Shown one piece after another: positions 34,016 through 42,336 of a stretch of 43,946 nucleotides of DNA. Origin of the DNA: CAYUNE01 sp964446115 (GTDB lineage: Bacteria > Desulfobacterota > Desulfobulbia > Desulfobulbales > Desulfobulbaceae); contig CAYUNE010000003.1 in the NCBI GenBank assembly GCA_964446115.1, forward strand, positions 1 to 43,946, read 5' to 3'. The notes below the pieces were generated by a model. That model saw only the letters and a list, made by a program, of their open reading frames with translations, made no database searches and was not told the DNA's origin. The translations under genes and the position numbers were made by a program. Within the stretch, counting starts at the first letter, position 1. Each line of letters opens with the position of its first letter.

Positions 34016-35164
34016 ATGGCCGTATCCACCTTTGATTCACTTGCCCAAAGGCTCGATATCCTCTTTGCAAAAGGGTTGAAACAGAGGGTTTTTTCCGGTG
34101 CCTCCCTGGGAATTTCCATCGGTCGTTCAGGGGAACCGACTCGGTGGAGGAAGATATTTCACTACGGGCGCACATCATGTGGTCATGGAGGCGGAAGGGT
34201 GACCAGTACAACCTTTTTCGATATAGCCTCCCTCACCAAACCACTGGCCACCACACTTATCGTCCTCTCTCTGATGGGAGAGGGAAAGCTGGACTGGGAC
34301 GACCCCCTGGAAAAACTGTTTTCCGGCCCTCTGCCGGCGGAAAAAAGAAAAATAACCCTGGAGCATCTTCTCTCCCATTCCGCCGGACTGGCGGCCCATA
34401 AACCGTTTTTTCGCCATCTGAAAAGCCAAAGCCCCCATGAAAGGGCGGAGGAAATAATCAACGCTGTTTTGAGGGAGCCCCTTGTCTATCCGCCCGGGAG
34501 CGGATGTCTCTACAGCGACCTGGGTTTTTTGCTGCTTGGCCGGATTGTGGAAAGGGCTGCCGGGGGAATGGGCATTGCCGAGATTTTTTCTCGCAAAATA
34601 AGTAAACCCCTGGGCATTGCAAAGGAAATTTTTTTTCGATCCCAGGCCCACAGGGGAGAAGGAGAGCAGTTTGCGGCAACGGAAAGCTGTCCCTGGCGGG
34701 GCCGCACGCTGCAGGGCGAGGTCCATGATGAACATGCCTGGTGCATGGGCGGCGCCGCCGGCCATGCCGGTCTCTTTGCCACCAACAGGGGAGTACTTCA
34801 GCTGACCGAGTACATCCTTAATCTCCGCCTGGGACGGATAAGCGACGAGTTGATCCGTCGGGCCGATCTCCTCAGATGTCTGCAACGCATCCACCCGGAC
34901 CACAGTTGGGCCCGCGGCTTCGATACACCCTCTTCTTCGGGATCATCGAGCGGTAGCTATTTTTCCCCGGACAGCGTCGGCCATCTCGGTTTCACCGGTA
35001 CCTCTTTCTGGATCGATCCGGAAAGGGATATCATCGTTGTTCTGCTCACCAACCGGGTCCATCCAACCAGAGAAAATAGAGGGATAAGAGAGTTCAGACC
35101 ACGTTGCCACGACGCGGTAATGGAGTGGTTCCTGGCAGGGGATCGGCGTTTGGAAAAAAGGTAA
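34016..35164 (+). CDS. Beta-lactamase-fold serine hydrolase (class C / EstB type)
   Basis: A 382-residue serine hydrolase. The nucleophile motif SxxK is SLTK in TFFDIASLTKPLATT, the YxN-like motif is YSD in SGCLYSDLGFLLLGRIVE, and the third motif is HLGFTG (in GHLGFTGTSFWIDPE), as in esterases and peptidases of this fold rather than true beta-lactamases. No signal peptide is evident (MAVSTFDSLAQRLDILFAKG), so it is probably cytoplasmic. The substrate is unknown. A serine-rich stretch (SSSGSSSGS) near 305 is a loop. The ribosome site is weak. Confidence 0.85.
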   Translation: MAVSTFDSLAQRLDILFAKGLKQRVFSGASLGISIGRSGEPTRWRKIFHYGRTSCGHGGGRVTSTTFFDIASLTKPLATTLIVLSLMGEGKLDWDDPLEKLFSGPLPAEKRKITLEHLLSHSAGLAAHKPFFRHLKSQSPHERAEEIINAVLREPLVYPPGSGCLYSDLGFLLLGRIVERAAGGMGIAEIFSRKISKPLGIAKEIFFRSQAHRGEGEQFAATESCPWRGRTLQGEVHDEHAWCMGGAAGHAGLFATNRGVLQLTEYILNLRLGRISDELIRRADLLRCLQRIHPDHSWARGFDTPSSSGSSSGSYFSPDSVGHLGFTGTSFWIDPERDIIVVLLTNRVHPTRENRGIREFRPRCHDAVMEWFLAGDRRLEKR

Positions 35165-35205
35165 AAAAAAGACCTGCCGGAACCGTTGAAGTTCAGGCAG
35201 GTCTT
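35163..35205 (-). terminator. Rho-independent terminator of the TusA/DsrE operon
   Basis: A perfect 10-bp stem, AAGACCTGCC (35169-35178) and GGCAGGTCTT (35196-35205), with a 17-base loop. On the minus strand it is followed by eight T. On the plus strand there is no T-run, so it mainly ends the minus-strand operon. The A-run overlaps the stop codon of the serine hydrolase. Confidence 0.85.
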
Positions 35206-35247
35206 GTGAAGGGTCTCAAGCCGCAGCAAGAGGCGGCTCTTTGGCGA

Positions 35248-35421
35248 TTACCACCAGCAGATGGTTTGATCCGCTTCGAAGATCTTGTCCACCAGGGCGT
35301 CGTAATCAGGATTTTCTACATTGAGATCAAAGGATTCCACCTCCCGATCCCGACTGACGATTTCCACCAGCTTCTTGGTGGTATCGTCCGGCTCGGAGCG
35401 ATATATATGTAAAATTTTCAT
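35248..35421 (-). CDS. Small conserved-looking protein ending in CWW, in sulfur-relay operon
   Basis: A 57-residue gene that starts MKILHIYRSEPDDTTKKLVE and ends KIFEADQTICWW. The start follows AGGAG by eight bases. A short alpha/beta pattern (strand KILHIY, helix DDTTKKLVEIVS, strand VESFDL, helix YDALVDKIFE, strand TICWW) suggests a compact fold. I have the impression of similar unnamed proteins beside DsrE/TusA genes but cannot confirm it. The single cysteine next to the C-terminus could carry a persulfide. It is last in the operon, before the terminator. Confidence 0.75.
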   Translation of the reverse strand: MKILHIYRSEPDDTTKKLVEIVSRDREVESFDLNVENPDYDALVDKIFEADQTICWW

Positions 35422-35465
35422 GATGTTATACTCCTGTGCTGATTAATGTGCGCTGTGGGCACGGA

Positions 35466-35771
35466 CTAGATTATGCCGTAGGGAATGATATGGGTCATCT
35501 CACGGAGCTTTTCACCCAGTTCCTCGATGGTGATGGGTTCCAGGTTGTTGAGTTCGCAGTTTGAGGCCTTGGTGGCATAGATTTCGCCTTCCATGTCACG
35601 CAGCATCTCGATGGACTCCTCGTTGTGCTCGTTGAGTTTGTCCATCTCGACATCATCCATAACCACTCCGTAAGCATACATATTTTCAACCGCAAGACCG
35701 AGAGCGGAACGGATACCGTCCACCACTGAATCCTTGTTGCGGTACATGAGACATACTTTTTTGTATTCCAT
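35466..35771 (-). CDS. DsrE-like small sulfur-relay protein (first of two, downstream copy)
   Basis: A 101-residue protein, MEYKKVCLMYRNKDSVVDGI and RSALGLAVENMYAYGVVMDD, with an alpha/beta layout like the DsrE/TusD fold. Cysteines are at position 7 and in KASNCELNNLEPITIEELGE. Its function is inferred from fold pattern and place: it follows another DsrE-type gene by ten bases in an operon with TusA. It may pair with that neighbour as a heteromer, as TusBCD subunits do. Confidence 0.72.
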   Translation of the reverse strand: MEYKKVCLMYRNKDSVVDGIRSALGLAVENMYAYGVVMDDVEMDKLNEHNEESIEMLRDMEGEIYATKASNCELNNLEPITIEELGEKLREMTHIIPYGII

Positions 35772-35781
35772 GAGCTACTCC

Positions 35782-36099
35782 CTATAAGCTGAGATAACAG
35801 TCATAATCTTCAATGATGATGCCGTGTTGTGCCTGGGTGGCCATTTTCTTGGGATCAAGGCCTTCGGGAACATCGTTGATGTCATATCCCATATTGGCAT
35901 AACTATCGACGCAGATGGAAACATCATCGGCTATCTTGCAGAGTTCGGGAAAATCCGGCTCCTGCTTGGCGTTGTGAGTGGCATCCCAGGTAAAAAAAAC
36001 TTTGACTGCCGAGCCCTTGGCCTTGGCCGCCTTCGTAATCCCCATAACATGTTTGAACTGGTTGGGGTTTGTAACAAAAATACCGAGACTTTTAGCCAT
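35782..36099 (-). CDS. DsrE/DsrF-like family protein
   Basis: A 105-residue protein: MAKSLGIFVTNPNQFKHVMG, then ITKAAKAKGSAVKVFFTWDA, then a central helix with CKIADDVSICVDSYANMGYD. The order (short strand, helix with residues over a ligand site, V-x-V-F-F strand, cysteine in the V-S-I-C-V-D strand) is that of DsrE-type proteins that accept or transfer sulfane sulfur. The cysteine in SICVD is the likely active position. The ribosome site is GGAGGAT on the minus strand. TusA lies upstream. Confidence 0.8.
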   Translation of the reverse strand: MAKSLGIFVTNPNQFKHVMGITKAAKAKGSAVKVFFTWDATHNAKQEPDFPELCKIADDVSICVDSYANMGYDINDVPEGLDPKKMATQAQHGIIIEDYDCYLSL

Positions 36100-36231
36100 A
36101 ATATCCTCCGGTTAAATCAGGTTGAATCTCTGTTTCGGCTTTCCCGCTCACCGTGATGGAAAGGTGAAGGACAAAGGGAAAGATCAGCTGGTCGCCGCAC
36201 CCGGCAATCGGCAGGGGGCGAGTTTCGTCAA

Positions 36232-36489
36232 TTAACCTTTTTTAACGAAAAAGCTGATGTAACCGGTTTCTTCCTTCTCGCCGAGGTACTCATGGCCGGA
36301 ACGCTCACACCAACCGGGAATATCGTTCCGGGATCCGGGATCGGTTCCGTCGACCTGGAGAATTTCGCCTGACTTGAGCTTGCCGATTTCCTTTTTGGTG
36401 CGAAGCAGGGGCATGGGGCAGCTGAGACCTTTGGCATCCAGAACAGCGGCTACTTCCAATCCTTCAGGTGCTTGTTTCGTGTCACTCAT
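36232..36489 (-). CDS. tusA: TusA-family sulfur carrier protein
   Basis: An 85-residue carrier. The signature is DAKGLSCPMPLLRTKKEIGK; the cysteine of CPxP carries the persulfide. EILQVDGTDPGSRNDIPGWC is the second strand region, and the family's usual C-terminal aromatic strand is GYISFFVKKG. Start ATG 36489 is preceded by GGAGGG; a 19-residue upstream extension lacks support. First gene of the minus-strand operon with two DsrE-type genes. It faces the YedE transporter gene across a 408-base divergent region. A -35-like TTGACA stands about 120 bases upstream on this strand. Confidence 0.93.
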   Translation of the reverse strand: MSDTKQAPEGLEVAAVLDAKGLSCPMPLLRTKKEIGKLKSGEILQVDGTDPGSRNDIPGWCERSGHEYLGEKEETGYISFFVKKG

Positions 36490-36759
36490 TGTATCCCTCC
36501 ATCTGTGAAAAATTGATAGACCGACGGATTTATTCCACCGGCACAAATGATCTGTGATCAGGCTCGATAAATCTATTTACTTACTGAATGATATTCTTTC
36601 TGTCAAGCCATAAATGGAGCTCCGAAAAAGGGAAAAAATTGGGTAAACATGCTGATATTAATGTAATTTCAGCACACGGCATATATCATTTTTGTTTGAC
36701 GTAACTATCAACAAATCTTGACAAAAAACCAGAGCGCGAGTAAATGGAATCAGTTGCCC

Positions 36760-36818
36760 ATCGCTGAAATAGCCGACCGGGAGCAAAGTGTGGGGGAACC
36801 GGGATCAGCGATTTTTTT
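36760..36818 (+). promoter_or_regulatory. Terminator-like hairpin in the leader of the YedE gene
   Basis: ATCGCTGA (36760-36767) pairs with TCAGCGAT (36805-36812) and is followed by seven T (36812-36818). Inside the loop CCGG (36777-36780) can pair with the CCGG of AACCGGGA. It lies 80 bases before the ATG of the transporter, downstream of TTGACA (36718-36723). A terminator inside a leader suggests attenuation or a riboswitch expression platform, though I do not recognise a known aptamer. Upstream, TGCTGA and TCAGCA form an inverted repeat at about 36649-36673 that could be an operator. Confidence 0.55.
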
Positions 36819-36897
36819 GGAAACCGACGGTAACGGCGAGGAAGGAACCGACCCGTGGCCGTTCCAATATAAACGGCAAGCGTGAAGAGGAGGGAAA

Positions 36898-38142
36898 ATG
36901 AGCGAAGAAAGTATCTTTGGAAACAAGATCAAAGGGTTGTATAAAAACCTTTGTCAGACGGAATGGAACGCGATGCTCACCGGCGTGATCGTCGCCTTTC
37001 TTTCCGTGATGATCATGGCCTGGTGGCGGCCCTGGGGAGCGGTCGGCGCCATCAGAAACTGGGGAGACTGGCTGATCTACGGCTTCACCTCCCTCACCGG
37101 TCTTGAAAGCGGCGTCTTTGGTCTCTATGAAGAGGCACCGAAATCGATTTTGGTCAGTTCCGGATCGGTGATCGGTATCGGCTTTCTGCTGGGTTCCTTT
37201 ATCTCCGCCTGTCTCGGCCGCGATTTCGCCGTCAGGGTGCCGCCCACCCGGGAAATCGTCAAAGGGGTGATTGCCGGTATTCTCATGGGAGTGGGATCAG
37301 CCTTTGCCGGCGGCTGCAACGTCGGTGGGATGTACAATGCCATCGGCAATCTGGCAGCCAACGGATTCACCATGTGGTTTGGCCTGGTCCTTGGCGTTGT
37401 CCTCGGTCTCAAGCTGCTCTACCTGGAAATGGAGTATATCACCTGGGGCAGCGGCGGAGCAAAAACCATTGAGGTCTCCTCCACGGTGCAAACCTTTCTC
37501 GCCCTGGGCGGCATCGTCGTCCTGGTAGGCGGCGCCTATCTCTACAGCGGCAACGAAGACAGCGATTACATCGCCTCGCTTTCCGGCATTATCATGATCG
37601 CCGCCGGGCTCGGCTATGCCATGCAGCGGGGACGCTGGTGCATGGTGCAGGGTTTCCGCGAGCCCCACATGACCGGTGACTGCACCCTGGCAAAATCGGT
37701 GGCGCTTTCCATCTTCATCGTTGCCATCGGCGCAGCGGTATTAAAGTATGCCGTGCCCATGCGCGCCGGCGGCGAGGCTGTTCTCGATCCTGCCAACTAT
37801 GTCCGCGGCACCTTCGGCTGGGGCTCGGTTGTGGGTGGATTTATTTTCGGTCTCGGCGCCATGTTCGCCGGCGGCTGCGGCTCTGGAACCCTGTGGCGCG
37901 TGGGCGAGGGTCAGGTGAAACTGTGGATCGTCGTTCCCTTTTTCGGCATAGCCAACTCCCTGATGACCGCCTACTTCAGGGATATGGATTTTGAGGCGGA
38001 CGGTAAGCTCGGTTCATACGTCTACCTGCCGGATGTAATGGGTTATGGTCCCACCCTGCTGCTCATCGGGTTGATCATGGCCTTCTGGTATGTTGTCGTA
38101 ACCTGGAACGAGGATGCCAACAAGCTGATCGTACCCATGTAA
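36898..38142 (+). CDS. YeeE/YedE-family (TsuA-like) sulfur-compound transporter
   Basis: A 414-residue membrane protein with about nine to ten helices. Three conserved cysteine motifs line the thiosulfate path in TsuA-type proteins, and all are present: AGGCNVGGMYNA, QRGRWCMVQGFRE and AGGCGSGTLWRVGEG. It should import thiosulfate or a related sulfur species. The divergent TusA/DsrE operon suggests that the imported sulfur enters a persulfide relay. GAGGAGG precedes ATG 36898. The gene ends in a strong terminator at 38199-38235. Confidence 0.92.
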   Translation: MSEESIFGNKIKGLYKNLCQTEWNAMLTGVIVAFLSVMIMAWWRPWGAVGAIRNWGDWLIYGFTSLTGLESGVFGLYEEAPKSILVSSGSVIGIGFLLGSFISACLGRDFAVRVPPTREIVKGVIAGILMGVGSAFAGGCNVGGMYNAIGNLAANGFTMWFGLVLGVVLGLKLLYLEMEYITWGSGGAKTIEVSSTVQTFLALGGIVVLVGGAYLYSGNEDSDYIASLSGIIMIAAGLGYAMQRGRWCMVQGFREPHMTGDCTLAKSVALSIFIVAIGAAVLKYAVPMRAGGEAVLDPANYVRGTFGWGSVVGGFIFGLGAMFAGGCGSGTLWRVGEGQVKLWIVVPFFGIANSLMTAYFRDMDFEADGKLGSYVYLPDVMGYGPTLLLIGLIMAFWYVVVTWNEDANKLIVPM

Positions 38143-38198
38143 TCCCTGATGTCGGCCTCCTGCCGGAGCAGCGGCTGTGAAAGGCAGGGTGAAGATTA

Positions 38199-38235
38199 AT
38201 CGCGATACCTCATCTGCGGGTATCGCGATTTTTTT
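38199..38235 (+). terminator. Rho-independent terminator after the YedE gene
   Basis: ATCGCGATACC (38199-38209) and GGTATCGCGAT (38219-38229) form a perfect 11-bp stem with a nine-base loop, followed by a T-run to 38235. Confidence 0.93.
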
Positions 38236-38256
38236 ATGGATGGAGAAAATATCTGG

Positions 38257-38877
38257 ATGAGCGACGTCGTGAGAGATAAGATGCGAAGAGAGCTGTTGGC
38301 GCGGCGGAAGCGCCTGGGCGCTGCCGAGAGGGAGCGGTTGAGTGATCTAATTTACCAACGTTTCATCGGGCTGGAGATGATCCTGGAGGCGGAGACGATC
38401 TTCATCTACGCCGCTTTCCGCAGCGAGGTGGAGACCATCCGTATCATCGACTGGTTGATCGCCGCCAACAAAACCGTGGCCGTACCCTTGACTCTGGTGG
38501 CTGAAAAGCGACTGCTGGCCGTGGCGATCACCGATCCCAAAAGCCAACTGACACCGGGCTATTGCGGGATTCCCGAACCATTGCCCCATCTGGTCTCCGC
38601 TGCGACCATTGATCCCGGTGAGCTCGACGTGGTGGTGGTACCGGGCTCCGTCTTCGACGAGAGAGGTGGCAGGCTAGGATACGGCGGCGGCTATTACGAC
38701 CGCTTTTTCGATGGCGAGGCTCCCGGGGCCGTACGTATGGCACTGGCCTTTGAATTGCAGCTTGTGGCAGCCGTGGAGATGCGGGAGCATGACAGGTACA
38801 TGGACTGGATAATAACGGATGAGAGAATCATTGACTGCGGGAGGAAGCGCAATGCGGAAGACGGCCATTTATCGTGA
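38257..38877 (+). CDS. 5-formyltetrahydrofolate cyclo-ligase
   Basis: A 206-residue enzyme that converts 5-formyl-THF to 5,10-methenyl-THF with ATP. The N-terminal KMRRELLARRKRL and the hallmark PGSVFDERGGRLGYGGGYYD (ATP and folate loop) are clear. Start ATG 38257 follows GGAG. ATG 38236 would start inside the terminator tail of the previous gene and seems less likely. No separate promoter is obvious, yet the gene lies just after a strong terminator. It overlaps the next gene by 26 bases. Confidence 0.92.
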   Translation: MSDVVRDKMRRELLARRKRLGAAERERLSDLIYQRFIGLEMILEAETIFIYAAFRSEVETIRIIDWLIAANKTVAVPLTLVAEKRLLAVAITDPKSQLTPGYCGIPEPLPHLVSAATIDPGELDVVVVPGSVFDERGGRLGYGGGYYDRFFDGEAPGAVRMALAFELQLVAAVEMREHDRYMDWIITDERIIDCGRKRNAEDGHLS

Positions 38878-39931
38878 CGACCTTTTTCTTGACCATAAAC
38901 CCGGCGCCGGACACCCGGAGTCACCCGACCGGCTCAGGGTGATCTACGACGAGCTCGATCGGGCGGAGATCGCCGCCCCTTTTCTTTTCCCCGATTTTGC
39001 CGCCGCACCGCTTGAGACCATCGCGTTGAATCACTCCGCCGCTCTCATCGACAGGGTGCGATCCACCGCCGGCAGGAGTCACGATTTTCTCGATGCCGAC
39101 ACCCAGACATCGGCCGCATCCTTTGATGCCGCTCTCAAGGCCGTCGGTGCTCTCACGGACGGCGTCGACCGCCTCATGGCCGGGGAAATCGATAACTGTT
39201 TCGCCCTGGTGAGACCTCCGGGGCACCATGCCGAGGCCGAGCGCTCCATGGGTTTTTGTCTCTTCAACAATGTTGCCGTCGCCGCCCGCCACGCCATCGG
39301 AAAACATGGTCTTGAAAGGGTATTTATCGTTGACTGGGACCTGCACCACGGTAACGGTACCCAGAACAGTTTTTACGAAAACGACAGGGTTTTTTACCTG
39401 TCCACCCACCAGTATCCCTATTATCCGGGCAGCGGCGGCGTCAACGAAACCGGTCGCGGTGCGGGCAAGGGATTTACCGCCAATGTGCCGCTGCCCGGTG
39501 GCCAGGACGACCGGGCCTACGCAACCATCTGGAACCGGCTGATCACGCCGCTGGTGCGGGCCTATCGCCCCCAGCTTATCCTCGTTTCCTGCGGTTTCGA
39601 TATCTATCAGGGAGATCCGCTGGGGGCCATGCTGGTTTCCGCCCGGGGATTCGCCTATCTGACCCGGGTGATGGTTTCCCTGGCAGAGGAGGTCTGTAAT
39701 GGACGTCTGTTGGTAACCCTGGAGGGAGGATACAATCTGACGGGCATGCGAGACGGTTCCCTGGCGGTCCTGGCCGAGTTGTTGGGCAACAGGCTGTCCA
39801 CTTCCCTCCCGATTCATCTCGACAAGCGGACAGGTGAGGATCTCCGCCGGGCAGCCGTGGATCTGCTTTCCCTTGAAGAAACCCTCGGTGTTGTCAAAAC
39901 ACATTGGAATATCGATGAATTCTTAGATTGA
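38852..39931 (+). CDS. Histone-deacetylase-family (class II-like) amidohydrolase
   Basis: A 359-residue zinc deacetylase. Motifs in order: GHPESPDRL near the N-terminus, LVRPPGHHAEAERSMGFCLF (catalytic histidine pair), FIVDWDLHHGNGTQNSFYEN (zinc Asp and His), SCGFDIYQGDPLG (second zinc Asp) and LEGGYNL (substrate glycines). Bacterial members remove acetyl groups from polyamines, acetoin-related proteins or other acyl-lysines. Start ATG 38852 has GGGAGG upstream. It is translationally coupled to the cyclo-ligase gene. Confidence 0.93.
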   Translation: MRKTAIYRDDLFLDHKPGAGHPESPDRLRVIYDELDRAEIAAPFLFPDFAAAPLETIALNHSAALIDRVRSTAGRSHDFLDADTQTSAASFDAALKAVGALTDGVDRLMAGEIDNCFALVRPPGHHAEAERSMGFCLFNNVAVAARHAIGKHGLERVFIVDWDLHHGNGTQNSFYENDRVFYLSTHQYPYYPGSGGVNETGRGAGKGFTANVPLPGGQDDRAYATIWNRLITPLVRAYRPQLILVSCGFDIYQGDPLGAMLVSARGFAYLTRVMVSLAEEVCNGRLLVTLEGGYNLTGMRDGSLAVLAELLGNRLSTSLPIHLDKRTGEDLRRAAVDLLSLEETLGVVKTHWNIDEFLD

Positions 39932-40038
39932 TCTACAGTTTTTCACTCACAGTACCGATAGATCAATAGGGGTTTTCCCTGTCATCAGGTGGTTCCATCC
40001 CGGGTGTGTCACCGCATCCGATTGAATATATAGGATTT

Positions 40039-41100
40039 ATGGGAACAAAAATTCTTGTAGCCGATGACGACCAGCTGGTTCGCAGTACGGTCGGCAGAAT
40101 TCTGAAAATGTTCGGACACGAGACCGTTACCGTTGATAACGGTCTGGCCGTTCTCGATACCGTCGATGACGACTTTGACGCCATTATTCTCGACATCGAC
40201 ATGCCCAAGCTCGACGGTTTTGAAACCCTGGCCCGACTCAACGAGAAAAACACCGGGATTCCAGTCATCTTTTTCACCGGTGCCGGTATCATGGACAACG
40301 CTGTGAAGGCGATCAATCTCGGTGCCTACGACTTCATGACCAAACCCATCGACGACCTGGATATCTTCAGGATCAAGGTGGACCGGGCCATCGAGAAACG
40401 CAACTATGTCCGCCGGGAAAAGGAGTATCGGAAAAAACTTGAAGATGAGGTCCGGCAGAAAACCTATGAGCTGGCCAGGAACAACCTGCTCCTGGAGGAG
40501 TACAGCGCCAACCTGGAAAAGACAACTGTCCAGATCATGACCAGCCTGCAGAACGCCATGGAAGAAAAGGACTGCTATACGGCGGGTCATACCCTCCGGG
40601 TAACGGAATTCAGCATGCAACTGGGCGAGAAGATCATGCTTTCCGAGGATGACCTGGTGGTGCTCAAACGAGCTGCGCAGTTCCATGATATCGGCAAACT
40701 GGTCATCGATCTCTCCTGTATCCAGAAACCGGGCAAGCTCACCAGGGAGGAGTGGGAACTCATAAGAAAACATCCGGCTGTGGGCGCCAACATCATCGAA
40801 CCTTTGGGATTCGTCAATGTGGAAAGCGACATTATCCGCCACCACCACGAGCGTCTCGACGGCGGCGGCTATCCCGACGGAATAGGAGGGGGCGAGCTGG
40901 ATACGATGACGAGAATCATCACCATCGCCGACAGCTATGATGCCATGACCTCCCGGCGTAACTATCGGCGTAACATGACGGCAACCGAGGCGGTGGAGGA
41001 GTTACGCCGCTGCGCCCACACCCAGTTCGATCCCGATCTGGTGGAAGAATTTGCCGAGATTATTCTCGCCGTCCCCGCGCTGCTCACCGAAACCTCATAA
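40039..41100 (+). CDS. Response regulator with HD-GYP cyclic-di-GMP phosphodiesterase domain
   Basis: A 353-residue RpfG-type regulator. The receiver domain (1-120) has the acid pair ADDD at 8-11, phospho-acceptor Asp52 (IILDIDMPK) and the conserved lysine in MTKPIDD. A coiled linker (about 130-175) follows. The HD-GYP domain has HDIGKL, the GYP loop HHERLDGGGYPDGIGG, and RIITIADSYDAMTSRRNYR. It should hydrolyse c-di-GMP in response to phosphorylation. No histidine kinase adjoins it. Start ATG 40039 has a close AGGA; GTG 40006 is the alternative. Confidence 0.94.
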   Translation: MGTKILVADDDQLVRSTVGRILKMFGHETVTVDNGLAVLDTVDDDFDAIILDIDMPKLDGFETLARLNEKNTGIPVIFFTGAGIMDNAVKAINLGAYDFMTKPIDDLDIFRIKVDRAIEKRNYVRREKEYRKKLEDEVRQKTYELARNNLLLEEYSANLEKTTVQIMTSLQNAMEEKDCYTAGHTLRVTEFSMQLGEKIMLSEDDLVVLKRAAQFHDIGKLVIDLSCIQKPGKLTREEWELIRKHPAVGANIIEPLGFVNVESDIIRHHHERLDGGGYPDGIGGGELDTMTRIITIADSYDAMTSRRNYRRNMTATEAVEELRRCAHTQFDPDLVEEFAEIILAVPALLTETS

Positions 41101-41165
41101 ACGTTGGCGTAATTTTTCACAGCCACCGCATCTTCACAGAATCTCTCCCCGTTTTTTTGTATTCT

Positions 41166-41609
41166 TTACTCCCTGTTTTTCAGTAACAGTTGGCGAATAG
41201 CCGACATGGGCGGCCGTACAGCCGGCGCTTCCTCCTCTCCCGTTAGCCAGGTGTCGATGGGCAGGTCATAGTGCAGGATCGTCGAGTTCAATCTGAGCCA
41301 GTATTTGCGGTCCGATTCGGTTTCGATGATAAGAACGATTCCCGCCTTTTTTCCGGTCTGCAAACCGTAATAGAGGGATTGACCCACGGCTTCATACCAC
41401 TTGGCGGCAAAGTCTATTTCCACCGCATGGGTGGCGGTGACGCAGTCGCATCTGGTTTTATCCGGCAGAATCACCTCAACCTCACCCCCGTGTTCCCCGC
41501 ACCACTGCCGCACGTAATGACTCTCCGGATAGAGATGGGCGCCACAGGCAGCCGTGGGAAAAATCATTACCGCAAGAAAGGTGAAGAAGGAAGAGAAAGA
41601 AAGGGGCAT
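41166..41609 (-). CDS. Secreted protein with PD-(D/E)xK-like core, function unknown
   Basis: A 147-residue protein with a signal peptide (MPLSFSSFFTFLAVMIFPTA, cleavage near ACGA). The mature part reads YVRQWCGEHGGEVEVILPDK, CDCVTATHAVEIDFAAKWYE and AVGQSLYYGLQTGKKAGIVL. The order E-V...(V)E-x-D-x-A-x-K-W-x-E-A-x-GQ-x-x-YY looks like the core of PD-(D/E)xK nuclease-like folds, which is odd for an exported protein. The cysteines (C-E-H..C-D-C) could form disulfides. Similar unnamed proteins exist, by my impression. GGGAG precedes ATG 41609. It is convergent with the HD-GYP gene. Confidence 0.7.
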   Translation of the reverse strand: MPLSFSSFFTFLAVMIFPTAACGAHLYPESHYVRQWCGEHGGEVEVILPDKTRCDCVTATHAVEIDFAAKWYEAVGQSLYYGLQTGKKAGIVLIIETESDRKYWLRLNSTILHYDLPIDTWLTGEEEAPAVRPPMSAIRQLLLKNRE

Positions 41610-41851
41610 GACTCCCTGTGGAGCTGATTTTGGGGTTTTCAGACAGCAAACCCCCCCGCTCTGCAAGGGGTGGTAAGGCACACTTTCAACCGTTATCATT
41701 TATAGGGCTTGCAACCCGGCGATAATGTACCTCTTGACCGGATACGTTTACGGGTGCTGCAGATTTATTTCGGTGAAGATGAGGTGCCCGTGGGTGCTTA
41801 CTTTCAACCTGAATCCGGTCACTTTCTCCAAGGGGTCCGATGGGGATGGAT

Positions 41852-41879
41852 TTGCCCTTGCCGTAAAAATCAGTATAAT
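41852..41879 (+). promoter_or_regulatory. Promoter before the 41912 gene
   Basis: TTGCCC (41852-41857), 16 bases, and a perfect TATAAT (41874-41879). The predicted transcript start near 41886 leaves a leader of about 26 bases before ATG 41912. The remaining 41610-41851 gap shows only a short match (GGGTGCTGCAGATTTA near 41753) to the dispersed repeat. Confidence 0.6.
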
Positions 41880-41911
41880 TGAAAAAAGGATGGAAACAAG
41901 AAAATAAAAAA

Positions 41912-42280
41912 ATGAAGGATCGACCCTCACAATCTTTTTCAACCGCGGGCCAGTTCGGCTATAACGGCTTTGGGCTGCCCTCGCCGGATATCACCCATTC
42001 CAGCGGCAACAGGATTGGTGGTCCCTCATCGGTGAAGGGAGAAAAACGACTGAAAAAACCCCGCGATATTGTCTCCATCTCCGAATCTGCAAAGGAAAAG
42101 TCCCGGGAGCTCGCCGTCACCGAAAACCAGGCCGTCGCCGCCATGTCGCCGAAAAGAGGAGACCACAACGCCATACAACAGCAAGGCACCTCCACCGGGA
42201 CCACCACCCCCCACCCATCACCAGCGGACAAACATCGGCAGTCAGCCGCGCTCAAGGCCTATTCCTCCACCACTGATTGA
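41912..42280 (+). CDS. Short hydrophilic protein of unknown function
   Basis: A 122-residue frame, MKDRPSQSFSTAGQFGYNGF, with low-complexity glycine, serine and threonine stretches (NRIGGPSS, GTSTGTTTP). A central basic-acidic helix (RDIVSISESAKEKSRELAVT) resembles anti-sigma-factor FlgM-like or flagellar-accessory sequences only superficially. It is probably disordered. A good promoter and the lack of alternative coding support it. I cannot assign a family. Confidence 0.45.
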   Translation: MKDRPSQSFSTAGQFGYNGFGLPSPDITHSSGNRIGGPSSVKGEKRLKKPRDIVSISESAKEKSRELAVTENQAVAAMSPKRGDHNAIQQQGTSTGTTTPHPSPADKHRQSAALKAYSSTTD

Positions 42281-42336
42281 TTTTTTTAAGCTACCCTTTC
42301 CCCAGCAGCTTTTTTCCGGTTTTGATTTCATGGTTG

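Noticed and set aside
36760..36818. A known riboswitch class (cobalamin, c-di-GMP, SAM) in the YedE leader
   Set aside because: None of the conserved core sequences that I know for these classes is present; kept only as an attenuator-like hairpin.
38199..38235. This hairpin as another copy of the dispersed element
   Set aside because: It lacks the GTAAYYGRTCACAGG block and is a simple terminator with a T-run.
41735..41775. A further copy of the dispersed element near 41750
   Set aside because: Only about 16 bases (GGGTGCTGCAGATTTA) match; too short to separate from chance.
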